This document shows positions 9,726-16,899 of a stretch of 34,189 bases of DNA, piece after piece (the stretch's first letter is position 1; every line of letters begins with the position of its first letter). The translations under genes and the position numbers were made by a program. The notes under the pieces are model-generated. The model did no database searches. It had not been told where the DNA came from and was given only the letters and a program-made list of their open reading frames with translations. Source of the DNA: Planctomycetota bacterium (lineage in GTDB: Bacteria; Planctomycetota; Planctomycetia; Gemmatales; Gemmataceae); contig JAJPIY010000198.1 of NCBI GenBank assembly GCA_021324515.1, forward strand, positions 1 through 34,189. Direction: 5' to 3'.

Positions 9726-11933
9726 TCAATCCGCAAACTGGGCGCCGCGCTCGGACAAGCCGGCGCTGGCGGTGCTGACTTGGCGAATGCGTCGCTCCTT
9801 CACTTCGTCGTGGAGTCGTTTCACCAATTCGGCGATGCTCATGGCGCCAAGGTCGCCGTCCACACGGTCGCGCACCGATATTGTACCGGCGCTTTGCTCT
9901 TTCTCGCCAACAATCAGCATGTAAGGGACTTTCTCCAGCTGCGCCTCGCGGATCTTGTAGCCGATCTTTTCCGGACGATAATCGCCAGCAACGCGGAAAC
10001 CGTGGGAACGCAACTCGTTTTCGATGCGCTGACCATATTCCCGAAAACGCTCACTGACCGGAATGACGCGCACCTGTTCGGGGGCCAGCCACAACGGAAA
10101 CGCGCCGGCGAAGTGTTCGATGAGGATGCCCACGAAGCGCTCCAAGGAACCGAACGGAGCACGATGAATCATCACCGGCCGATGCGGTGCGTTGTCTTTG
10201 CCGATGTATTCCAGATCAAAACGCTCCGGTAAGTTGTAATCGAGTTGGACAGTGCCGAGCTGCCATTCGCGGCCGATGCAGTCGCGCACTACGAAATCGA
10301 TCTTCGGCCCATAGAACGCTGCTTCGCCCTTCTCGGCGCTGAAATTCATGCCGCGCGATTGGACCAGGGAAAGAAGGGTTTGCTCCGCCTTTTCCCAATT
10401 CTCGGCCTTGCCGACGTATTTGTCGCTTTGCGGATCGCGCAGACCGACACGGACGCGGTAATCGTTCAGACCCAGACTGGACAGCACGAACAAAACGAGA
10501 TCGAGATTGGCGCTAAACTCTTCCTCGATTTGTTCGGGAGTGACGAACAGATGGGCGTCGTCTTGGGTGAAGCCGCGTACACGGGTCATCCCCGCCAACT
10601 CGCCGGTCTGCTCGAAGCGATAAACGGTACCAAACTCGGCAAGGCGCACCGGCAGATCGCGATAGCTGTGCGGCTCGGCCTTGTAAATCTGAATGTGATG
10701 CGGGCAGTTCATCGGCTTGACCAGATACCCTTCCTGGCGGCCCAGCCAAGCTTGGAGTGCCTCGGCTTTTTTCGCCTTGTCTTTGCCGGCTGCGGCATAG
10801 CGCCCCAGCGTCGCCGCGGGCTCGCCGGGGACGTCGGTCATCGTCTTTCCGGCTTCTTCCAAGAGCTTGAGGAAGGCGGCTTCGGCTTGTTCACTCAGCT
10901 GGTCCGATTCCAGGAGCGCCAGCCAGGTATCAACCGTCTGGCCCAGTTGGTGCAGAAAGAGAGGCGGATATTGAGCATCGCGATAGTAGGGGAAATGGCC
11001 GCTGGTGCGATACAACTCCAGCCGGCCGATGTGCGGAGTGTATACCGGCTGATAGCCGCGCTTCAGCAATTCCTCCTTGATAAACCCCTCCAGGATGCCG
11101 CGTACGGTCGCCCCCTTGGGCATCCACAAAATCAGGCCGCTGCCGACCGCCGGGCTGATGGTGAACAGCTTCAGTTGCTTGCCGAGGACGCGGTGATCGC
11201 GCTTCTTGGCTTCTTCGAGCTGATGCAAGTAGGCATCGAGGTCTTTCTGGTTGAAGAAGGCGGTGCCGTACAGACGCTGGAGTTGTTTACGGCTGGCGTC
11301 GTTTTTCCAGTAGGCGCCAGCGATGGAGAGGAGCTTGAACGCGCCGACCTTACCAGCGTGGGGAACATGGGGGCCGCGACACAGGTCGATGAATTCGCCT
11401 TGGCGGTAAAAGCTCAGGGTCGGATATTGCTTCAAATCATCGTCGATATGCTCGACTTTGTAACCTTGGCCGAGGTCGCGCACCAGTTCGCGGGCCTCGG
11501 AGGTGGGGCGCTCGAAGCGTTCAAACGGCTCAGCCGCAGCGATGATTTTACGCATCTCTTCCTCAATGCGCGGCAAATCTTCCTCGCGGATCGGCGTTGG
11601 CGAATCGATATCGTAATAGAAGCCGTTTTCCAACGCCGGTCCGAAGGCCAACTGCGCACCGGGAAACAGCCGCAGCACGGCGCGGGCCATGATGTGCGCG
11701 CAACTGTGTCGCAGTACGGCCAGCGCTTCCTTGTCCTTGTCGGTGAGGACCTGGAAAGATAGTTCGCCGTTGCCGTCACGCAGCTCGCTGTCGAGATCGA
11801 CAACCTTGTCGTTGACCTTGGCGGCAATGGCGGCTTGGGCCAAGCGCTTGCCGAGCGAAGCAGCGACCTCGCGCGGTCGTGTGCCTTCGGGGACTTGACG
11901 AACCGAGCCATCGGGAAGTTTCAGCGTCAGCAT
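9726..11933 (-). CDS. thrS: threonyl-tRNA synthetase with an inserted segment
   Basis: A 735-residue class II synthetase that charges tRNA-Thr. A TGS domain covers residues 1-62. The editing domain carries H76-S-C-A-H80 and 'CRGPHVP' (185-191). The catalytic core has the three zinc ligands Cys410 (PMNCPHH), His461 (QDDAHLF) and His590 ([13 protein letters not shown]). A C-terminal anticodon-binding domain spans about 620-715. It is longer than the usual roughly 640 residues, because about 75 extra residues (325-400) lie between '[16 protein letters not shown]' and '[11 protein letters not shown]'. This places Cys410 about 76 positions later than in the E. coli enzyme. AGGGAG lies 8 nt before the start. 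No T-box-like leader is seen in the 167-bp gap upstream. Confidence 0.97.
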   Translation of the reverse strand: MLTLKLPDGSVRQVPEGTRPREVAASLGKRLAQAAIAAKVNDKVVDLDSELRDGNGELSFQVLTDKDKEALAVLRHSCAHIMARAVLRLFPGAQLAFGPALENGFYYDIDSPTPIREEDLPRIEEEMRKIIAAAEPFERFERPTSEARELVRDLGQGYKVEHIDDDLKQYPTLSFYRQGEFIDLCRGPHVPHAGKVGAFKLLSIAGAYWKNDASRKQLQRLYGTAFFNQKDLDAYLHQLEEAKKRDHRVLGKQLKLFTISPAVGSGLILWMPKGATVRGILEGFIKEELLKRGYQPVYTPHIGRLELYRTSGHFPYYRDAQYPPLFLHQLGQTVDTWLALLESDQLSEQAEAAFLKLLEEAGKTMTDVPGEPAATLGRYAAAGKDKAKKAEALQAWLGRQEGYLVKPMNCPHHIQIYKAEPHSYRDLPVRLAEFGTVYRFEQTGELAGMTRVRGFTQDDAHLFVTPEQIEEEFSANLDLVLFVLSSLGLNDYRVRVGLRDPQSDKYVGKAENWEKAEQTLLSLVQSRGMNFSAEKGEAAFYGPKIDFVVRDCIGREWQLGTVQLDYNLPERFDLEYIGKDNAPHRPVMIHRAPFGSLERFVGILIEHFAGAFPLWLAPEQVRVIPVSERFREYGQRIENELRSHGFRVAGDYRPEKIGYKIREAQLEKVPYMLIVGEKEQSAGTISVRDRVDGDLGAMSIAELVKRLHDEVKERRIRQVSTASAGLSERGAQFAD

Positions 11934-12040
11934 GAGATCGACTCCCTAAGTCGAGTCGAGCGGCACGCCCCTACAACGAGCCTGCCGTCACCCGAACCCT
12001 ACCTGAGCAGCCACCGCAATTGCCGGCGGCTGCCGCTATC

Positions 12041-12056
12041 CTAAATAAGTTTAGGC
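12041..12056. repeat. AT-rich inverted repeat upstream of the Mg transporter
   Basis: CCTAAA (12041-12046) and TTTAGG (12051-12056) flank TAAG, giving a perfect 6-bp dyad. It lies 45 bp upstream of the transporter start, in the gap shared with the divergent thrS. It is AT-rich compared with its surroundings, so it could be an operator or a promoter-linked site, but no regulator is identified. Confidence 0.3.
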
Positions 12057-12100
12057 GAGAGGGAAAGAGAACGGTCCCTGCTGCCAAAGGAGAAACTAGC

Positions 12101-13096
12101 ATGACGAAAGGGTGTCACCAACACGAGCTGAATGATCCCATCACGAAACACATGCGCAAGGACTGCACCTGGCTGTATGTCGAGAAGACTGTCGGGGAGG
12201 CACTGGAATGGCTGCGCCAAAACCCGCCGGGGGAGCGGATTATCTATTTCTACGTGGTAGATCGGGACAAGCGTCTTGTCGGGGTACTGCCGACGCGCCG
12301 TTTGTTGCTGAGTCCGGTGGAGACGCCGCTGGAGCGCATCATGATTACGCGCGTCATTGCGCTGCCGCATTCGGCCACGGTCTTGGAAGCGTGCGAATTT
12401 TTCATTCAGCATCATCTTCTTGCCTTCCCAGTAGTGGATGAGGAGCGCCATTTGCTCGGTGTCGTGGACGTGGATCTTTACACCCAGGAGATGAGCGACC
12501 TCGAACGGCGTGAAAGCCGGGACCAACTATTCCAGCTTATCGGCGTGCAGTTAAGCGACGCCCAGCAAGGGAATCCCTTTCGGGGGTTCCGCTCCCGTTT
12601 TCCCTGGCTGCTTTGCAATATGGGAGGTGGAATCGTGGCCGCCTTGCTTTCCATAGCCTATCAGCGCGAGTTGGCCTGGGGCAATGCGGCCCTGGCCCTG
12701 TTCATTCCCGTGGTGTTGGCCTTGGCCGAGAGCGTCTGCATTCAGTCGGTCAGTTTGACGCTGGAGGGACTGCACAGCCGGCCGCCGACCTGGGCGGCGC
12801 TGATGCCGCGCTTGGGGCGGGAATTGGTGACGGGCTTGCTTCTGGGCGGAAGCAGCGCCCTGATTATCGGCCTGGCGGCCTTTTTGTTTCTGGGCCAAGG
12901 GCGAGTGATCGCCTGTTTGGTCAACGGCATCGCCGGAGGTATGGCAGCTGCGGCCCTGCTTGGGTTGGCCGTGCCGCATCTGCTGCGGTTATTACGGCTT
13001 GATCCGCGCGTCGCTGCTGGCCCTCTCGCCCTGACGCTGGCCGACATGGCTACACTGTTGCTCTATTTTAACGCAGCGCGAGGGTTGCTTCCCTGA
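12101..13096 (+). CDS. MgtE-type magnesium transporter, short form
   Basis: A 331-residue CBS-pair plus MgtE membrane domain protein, predicted to import Mg2+ down its gradient. Two CBS domains occupy about residues 15-135 ('YFYVVDRDKRLVGVLPTRR' and 'LAFPVVDEERHLLGVVDVD'). About five membrane helices follow from residue 165. The last helix keeps the conserved Asp in 'LTLADMATLLLYF', which lies in the ion path of characterised MgtE proteins. Two differences from the typical protein are visible. The N-terminal superhelical Mg-sensing domain of about 130 residues is absent. The usual GGNAGTQS-like segment reads LAESVCIQS. The start ATG has AAAGGAGA upstream with 7-nt spacing; a longer frame from 12020 lacks a ribosome site. 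Confidence 0.85.
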   Translation: MTKGCHQHELNDPITKHMRKDCTWLYVEKTVGEALEWLRQNPPGERIIYFYVVDRDKRLVGVLPTRRLLLSPVETPLERIMITRVIALPHSATVLEACEFFIQHHLLAFPVVDEERHLLGVVDVDLYTQEMSDLERRESRDQLFQLIGVQLSDAQQGNPFRGFRSRFPWLLCNMGGGIVAALLSIAYQRELAWGNAALALFIPVVLALAESVCIQSVSLTLEGLHSRPPTWAALMPRLGRELVTGLLLGGSSALIIGLAAFLFLGQGRVIACLVNGIAGGMAAAALLGLAVPHLLRLLRLDPRVAAGPLALTLADMATLLLYFNAARGLLP

Positions 13097-13137
13097 ATCT
13101 CGTCTTCTCGCTTACGTTTCGCGCTGAGGAAGACAAC

Positions 13138-13380
13138 TCATTCGCCGACATAGGGCATCAGCGCCATGAAGCGCGCGCGCTTGATCGCATCCTTGACGGC
13201 GCGCTGGAAAGCAGCGCAGTTGCCGCTGCGCTTGCGGCTGAACAGCTTGCCTTGGGTGGTGCAGAGCTTTTTAAGAGTTTGCACATCCTTGTAATCTACG
13301 AAAGCGGGCCGCGGGCATCCTTCTTTAGTGCAAAACCGGCAGCGGTTTTTCCTGCCTCGTCCGAGCTTCTTACGAACCAT
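13138..13380 (-). CDS. rpsR: 30S ribosomal protein S18
   Basis: An 80-residue S18, part of the small subunit platform. The C-terminal two thirds has the family core: FVDYKDVQTLKKL, GKLFSRKRSGNC, and RAVKDAIKRARFMALMPYV. The N-terminus carries C-R-F-C and a later Cys (EGCPRP), with a further Cys downstream, consistent with the zinc-binding form of S18. AGGAGG lies 13 nt before the ATG, longer than usual. It stands alone here, without rpsF, ssb or rplI, its common neighbours in other bacteria. Confidence 0.96.
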   Translation of the reverse strand: MVRKKLGRGRKNRCRFCTKEGCPRPAFVDYKDVQTLKKLCTTQGKLFSRKRSGNCAAFQRAVKDAIKRARFMALMPYVGE

Positions 13381-13438
13381 AGTCTACTTCTGTCCTCCTA
13401 TCGCGGTGAAATTAGCGCTCCGCTTCGACGGAAGTATT

Positions 13439-13467
13439 ACCATAGCGACAAAATACCTAAGCGTCAA
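13439..13467 (-). promoter_or_regulatory. candidate sigma70-type promoter for rpsR
   Basis: On the minus strand, TTGACG (13467-13462) and TATGGT (13444-13439) are separated by 17 bp. It points toward rpsR, about 59 bp from the start codon. The match is fair and the spacing ideal, but promoter consensus in planctomycetes is poorly known. Confidence 0.35.
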
Positions 13468-13483
13468 CAAGCTCGGATCGCGG

Positions 13484-13513
13484 TTGACACTACAGAGACA
13501 GTCCGATTATAAC
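13484..13513 (+). promoter_or_regulatory. candidate sigma70-type promoter for the lpxK operon
   Basis: TTGACA (13484-13489) and TATAAC (13508-13513) are separated by 18 bp and point toward lpxK, whose likely start is 130 bp downstream. It would drive the whole LPS gene set. A small dyad (GGGACAT 13583-13589, ATGTCCC 13596-13602) lies in the resulting leader. Confidence 0.4.
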
Positions 13514-13642
13514 ACCGATCGCTTGGCGGGCCGCAGCGAAGGGTGCTCGCTCTTTTCGATGGCGCTCGCCGGTGGGAATGAAGGGACATAAGGACATGTC
13601 CCTCGGTTCATGCCGTGAAATTTCCAGAGGGATGGAACCCGA

Positions 13643-14764
13643 TTGCTCGCTTCTTGCGTTCCAAGCTGTGTTGTCCCTCCCTCGGCCGGGGGCCGGAGCA
13701 GCGGTCCACGCTGTCACTACCTGCGTCTGCTCTCCGGCGAAGCGCGCGGCTTGGGTCCGGCGTTGGAGCGTCTCGGTTTGCGTGTTGCTAGTGTGCCGTA
13801 TGGATGGGCTGTGCGGTTGCGGAACACCGCCTATCGGCGCGGCTGGCTCCGGAGCGAACAGGTGCCGGCGGTAGTCGTCAGCATTGGCAATCTGACGGTC
13901 GGCGGCACGGGCAAGACGCCCTGTGTCGAGTATATCGCTCGCTTTTATCGCAATTTGGGACGCCGCGTGGCCATCCTCAGCCGCGGCTACGGCAGCGCAG
14001 ATGGTCGCAATGACGAGGCGCGGGTGTTGGAGGAAAACCTGCCCGATGTGCCGCACCTGCAAGGGGCCGACCGCGTTGCCCTGGCGTGGAGGGCCCTTGC
14101 GGAGTGGCAAAGCGAAGTGCTGGTACTTGACGATGGCTTTCAACATCGCCGCCTGGCGCGCGATGTCGATCTGGTGCTAATGGATGCCACCGCACCGTGG
14201 GGACATGGCTATCTGCTGCCCCGCGGCCTGCTGCGCGAGCCGCCCAGCAGCTTGCAGCGCGCCGATGTGTTGGTACTAACGCGCTGCGACCAGGCGCCGG
14301 CCGAACAGTGTGAACGATTGCGCCGGACCCTTGAGCGGATTGCCCCGCACAAGCCCGTTGTGGAAACGACGCATCGCCCCGTGGAGTTAAGCAACAGCGA
14401 CGGCGCGAGTGCATCGCTGGAGTTGCTCCGCGAGGGGCCGGCGGCAGCTTTCTGCGGCATCGGCAATCCCGAAGCGTTTCGCCGATCGTTGCTCGACCTC
14501 GGCGCGCGCCTGGAAGATTTCCGCGTCTACCCCGACCATCACGCCTATGGCCGCACGGATGTGGAGGACCTACAGCGCTGGGCCTGCCGTTTGTCCGCCG
14601 GCGCCCGAATCCTGACCACGCAAAAGGATGCAGTGAAACTGCGGCTGTCCCACCTGGGGGAGCGGCCATTGTGGTGGCTGCGGATTCGGTTGTGCGTCGA
14701 GTCCGGCCAGGATGTCCTGGAGGGATGGTTGCGGTCCGCTATTAGTGGCGAGCGGCCGACGTGA
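13643..14764 (+). CDS. lpxK: tetraacyldisaccharide 4'-kinase LpxK
   Basis: The lipid A kinase that phosphorylates the 4' position of the disaccharide precursor at the inner face of the cytoplasmic membrane. Key features are the P-loop 'GNLTVGGTGKTP', 'VAILSRGYGS', the family signature LDDGFQHRRLARDVDLVL, and a C-terminal 'TTQKDAVKL' segment. The first true family residues seem to be 'YLRLLSGEARGLGP', about 26 residues in. The start is unclear: no in-frame ATG exists upstream and TTG at 13643 is the best candidate, with GAGG 12 nt before it. An ATG at 13632 is in a different frame. The 3' end overlaps a possible GTG start of the next gene (GTGA at 14761-14764). Confidence 0.92.
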   Translation: MLASCVPSCVVPPSAGGRSSGPRCHYLRLLSGEARGLGPALERLGLRVASVPYGWAVRLRNTAYRRGWLRSEQVPAVVVSIGNLTVGGTGKTPCVEYIARFYRNLGRRVAILSRGYGSADGRNDEARVLEENLPDVPHLQGADRVALAWRALAEWQSEVLVLDDGFQHRRLARDVDLVLMDATAPWGHGYLLPRGLLREPPSSLQRADVLVLTRCDQAPAEQCERLRRTLERIAPHKPVVETTHRPVELSNSDGASASLELLREGPAAAFCGIGNPEAFRRSLLDLGARLEDFRVYPDHHAYGRTDVEDLQRWACRLSAGARILTTQKDAVKLRLSHLGERPLWWLRIRLCVESGQDVLEGWLRSAISGERPT

Positions 14765-14805
14765 GCCGGTCGGTATCGCCGTTAAACCCGAGAGCAGAGA
14801 AGATT

Positions 14806-15771
14806 ATGAAACCGTTCGATCTGAATGGCTTGAAGACCTACGACCTTGACTCGCGCCCCTCGAAGGTCTTCATAGAAGACCTTGGCCAGCCGATGCCAGC
14901 CAATGCCACTGTCGCCGATTGGCTCGAAAGTCTGCCGCGTCAGTTGGCCGGTAACGCCCTGCGAGGCGTGCGCGATCATCTCTGCCGCGCTTACGAGAAC
15001 GGCCACACCGTGGTTATCGCGTTGGGCGGCCACGTCATCAAGACCGGCTGCGCTCCGTATCTGATCGACTGGATCGATCGGGGCGTGGTCAAGGCTGTGG
15101 CCATGAACGGCGCGGCGGCAATCCATGATTTCGAGTTGGCGCTGGCTGGCAAGACCAGCGAAGACGTGGCAGCCAGCCTGCATGCCGGCAAGTTCGGCAT
15201 GGCCCGCGAGACCGCCGATGCCTTTGCCGTCGCCGCTCGCGCCGGCGCTGAGAACGACCTCGGCCTCGGCGCCGCCCTGGGCCGCTACATGGAACAACAA
15301 CATTGCCCTTACGCGGACGGCAGTCTGGTCTTGGCGGCCTATCGCGCCGGCATTCCCTGCACCATCCACGTCGCTCTGGGCACCGACATCGTCCACATGC
15401 ATCCGCATGTTTCGGGCGCGGCCTTGGGCGAAGCGTCAATGCTCGATTTCCGCCGCTTGTGCAGTGTCGTCGCCGGCATGAACAAGGGCGTGTGGATGAA
15501 CCTCGGCAGCGCCGTGGTCCTGCCGGAAGTGTTCCTCAAGGCCGTCAGTGTGGTCCGTAACTTCGGGCACAATCTTGAGGGTTTGGTAACAGTCAACGTA
15601 GACAAGGAGTCGCATTATCGCAGTACAGTGAATGTCCTGCGCCGTCCAGCGGACGAAGGCATCGAGCTAACAGGTCATCACGAGATTCTGCTGCCGCTCC
15701 TGCACGCGGCGGTGGCGTGCAAGCTGGCGGCGCGGCGCCCCACGTCGCTGGCGCTGGAACACGCAGCGTAA
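14806..15771 (+). CDS. deoxyhypusine-synthase-like protein in LPS operon
   Basis: A 321-residue protein that resembles deoxyhypusine synthase in overall pattern. There is an early 'VIALGGHVIKTG' followed by 'NGAAAIHDFELAL', a central 'YRAGIPCTIHVALGTDIVHMHP', and a late 'GVWMNLGSAVVLPEVFL' leading to 'VTVNVD'. These align by eye with the NAD-binding Rossmann-like core of the family. I cannot find the catalytic-lysine signature of the eukaryotic enzyme (around DEAVSWGKI). Bacteria lack eIF5A, so the true reaction is probably different. The ATG at 14806 starts the conserved part and has AGAGAAG upstream; GTG at 14761, overlapping the lpxK stop, is the alternative. Its place between lpxK and the heptosyltransferase suggests a role in the cell envelope. 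Confidence 0.6.
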   Translation: MKPFDLNGLKTYDLDSRPSKVFIEDLGQPMPANATVADWLESLPRQLAGNALRGVRDHLCRAYENGHTVVIALGGHVIKTGCAPYLIDWIDRGVVKAVAMNGAAAIHDFELALAGKTSEDVAASLHAGKFGMARETADAFAVAARAGAENDLGLGAALGRYMEQQHCPYADGSLVLAAYRAGIPCTIHVALGTDIVHMHPHVSGAALGEASMLDFRRLCSVVAGMNKGVWMNLGSAVVLPEVFLKAVSVVRNFGHNLEGLVTVNVDKESHYRSTVNVLRRPADEGIELTGHHEILLPLLHAAVACKLAARRPTSLALEHAA

Positions 15772-15836
15772 TGAGAAGGGCGAGGAGCAAGGAAAAACGG
15801 CCTCTTCCCTCGCCCCTGGTCCCTCTTGGTTTTGAC

Positions 15837-16886
15837 ATGAATATCGCGGCTTTCTTGCCCAACTGGATCGGAGACGCGGTGATGGCGACGCCAGCGCTGC
15901 GGGCGCTGCGCAGCCATTATGCCAAAGCTCGGCTGATCGGTGTCATGAAGCCGTATGTCGCGGACGTGTTTGCGGGCGGCGACTGGTTCGACGACGTTGT
16001 TTTTTTCAACGGCGGGCCGTGGTCGCAGGGAGTGCTGGCTGTGGCCCGGCAATTGCGCCAGCGGCACATCGACCTGGTTGTATTGTTCGCCAACACCTTC
16101 CGCTCCGCGTTGACGGCGTGGCTAGGCGGCTGCCAGCGGCGCATCGGCTATGCGCGCTATGGCCGTTCCTTACTGCTGACCGAGGCATTACAGCCGGTGC
16201 GCGACGAATTCGGCCAACGCAAACCCAGCCCCGTCCTCGACGCCTACAATCTGCTCGCCGAAAAGGCCGGTTGCCCGCGGCCAGGCTATCTCATGGAGTT
16301 GTTTACGACCAGCGCCGACGAGCGGGCTGCCGATCAGGTATGGGAACAAGCGCATTTCGAGGACTATTCCGAGGTTGTATGTCTTAATCCGGGGGCGGCG
16401 TTTGGCGCGGCCAAACACTGGCCGTCGGCCTACTTTGCAGACTTGGCCCGCCGCCTCGCTGGAGAACGCGGCAGCGGCGTCCTCGTGCTGTGCGGACCTA
16501 ACGAACGCCAGCTGGCGCGCGCCATTGCCAAACTAGCGGACCATCCTCATGTCTATGCGCTCGCCGACCTGACCGCTCCCACCGCGCCGCAAGGTCCGCC
16601 TCTGTCGATCGGGTTGACCAAGGCGTGCGTGCGCCGCGCCGATCTGCTGGTAACGACCGATAGTGGGCCGCGCCACTTCGCCGCTGCTTTTGATCGTCCG
16701 GTGGTCACGCTGTTCGGGCCGACGCACATCGAATGGACCGAGACGTATCATCCCCGCGCTGTGCATCTGCAAAAGCGGGTGGAATGTGGGCCGTGCCAGC
16801 TCCGCGTCTGCCCGCTGGATCACCGCTGTATGTTGCAGTTGACGCCTGAGGAAGTGTACAGGGCCGCCGAGGAATTGCTGCACTAA
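15837..16886 (+). CDS. lipopolysaccharide heptosyltransferase (GT9, WaaF-like)
   Basis: A 349-residue glycosyltransferase family 9 enzyme that transfers heptose from an ADP-heptose donor to the LPS inner core, at the inner face of the membrane. The N-terminus is typical (FLPNWIGDAVMATPALRALR). The donor-binding half has 'NPGAAFGAAKHWPSAYFADL', 'VTTDSGPRHFAAAFDRPVV', 'LFGPTHIEWT' and a Cys-rich 'CGPCQLRVCPLDHRCM' segment, usual in WaaF-type proteins. The ATG at 15837 begins the conserved domain, though no clear ribosome site precedes it. An upstream ATG at 15771, overlapping the previous stop codon, would add 22 residues of low-quality sequence. WaaF is favoured over WaaC from the C-terminal pattern, but the exact position on the core is uncertain. 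Confidence 0.9.
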   Translation: MNIAAFLPNWIGDAVMATPALRALRSHYAKARLIGVMKPYVADVFAGGDWFDDVVFFNGGPWSQGVLAVARQLRQRHIDLVVLFANTFRSALTAWLGGCQRRIGYARYGRSLLLTEALQPVRDEFGQRKPSPVLDAYNLLAEKAGCPRPGYLMELFTTSADERAADQVWEQAHFEDYSEVVCLNPGAAFGAAKHWPSAYFADLARRLAGERGSGVLVLCGPNERQLARAIAKLADHPHVYALADLTAPTAPQGPPLSIGLTKACVRRADLLVTTDSGPRHFAAAFDRPVVTLFGPTHIEWTETYHPRAVHLQKRVECGPCQLRVCPLDHRCMLQLTPEEVYRAAEELLH

Positions 16887-16899
16887 AAAGGGCCGGTCT

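Noticed and set aside
10245-11762. 505-residue open frame on the plus strand
   Set aside because: It is the exact antisense of thrS, whose motifs and zinc ligands are complete. Long antisense frames are expected at this GC content.
11934-12100. T-box or M-box type riboswitch upstream of thrS or the Mg transporter
   Set aside because: The gap is only 167 bp, with no T-box sequence or extended stem set; only a small AT-rich dyad is visible.
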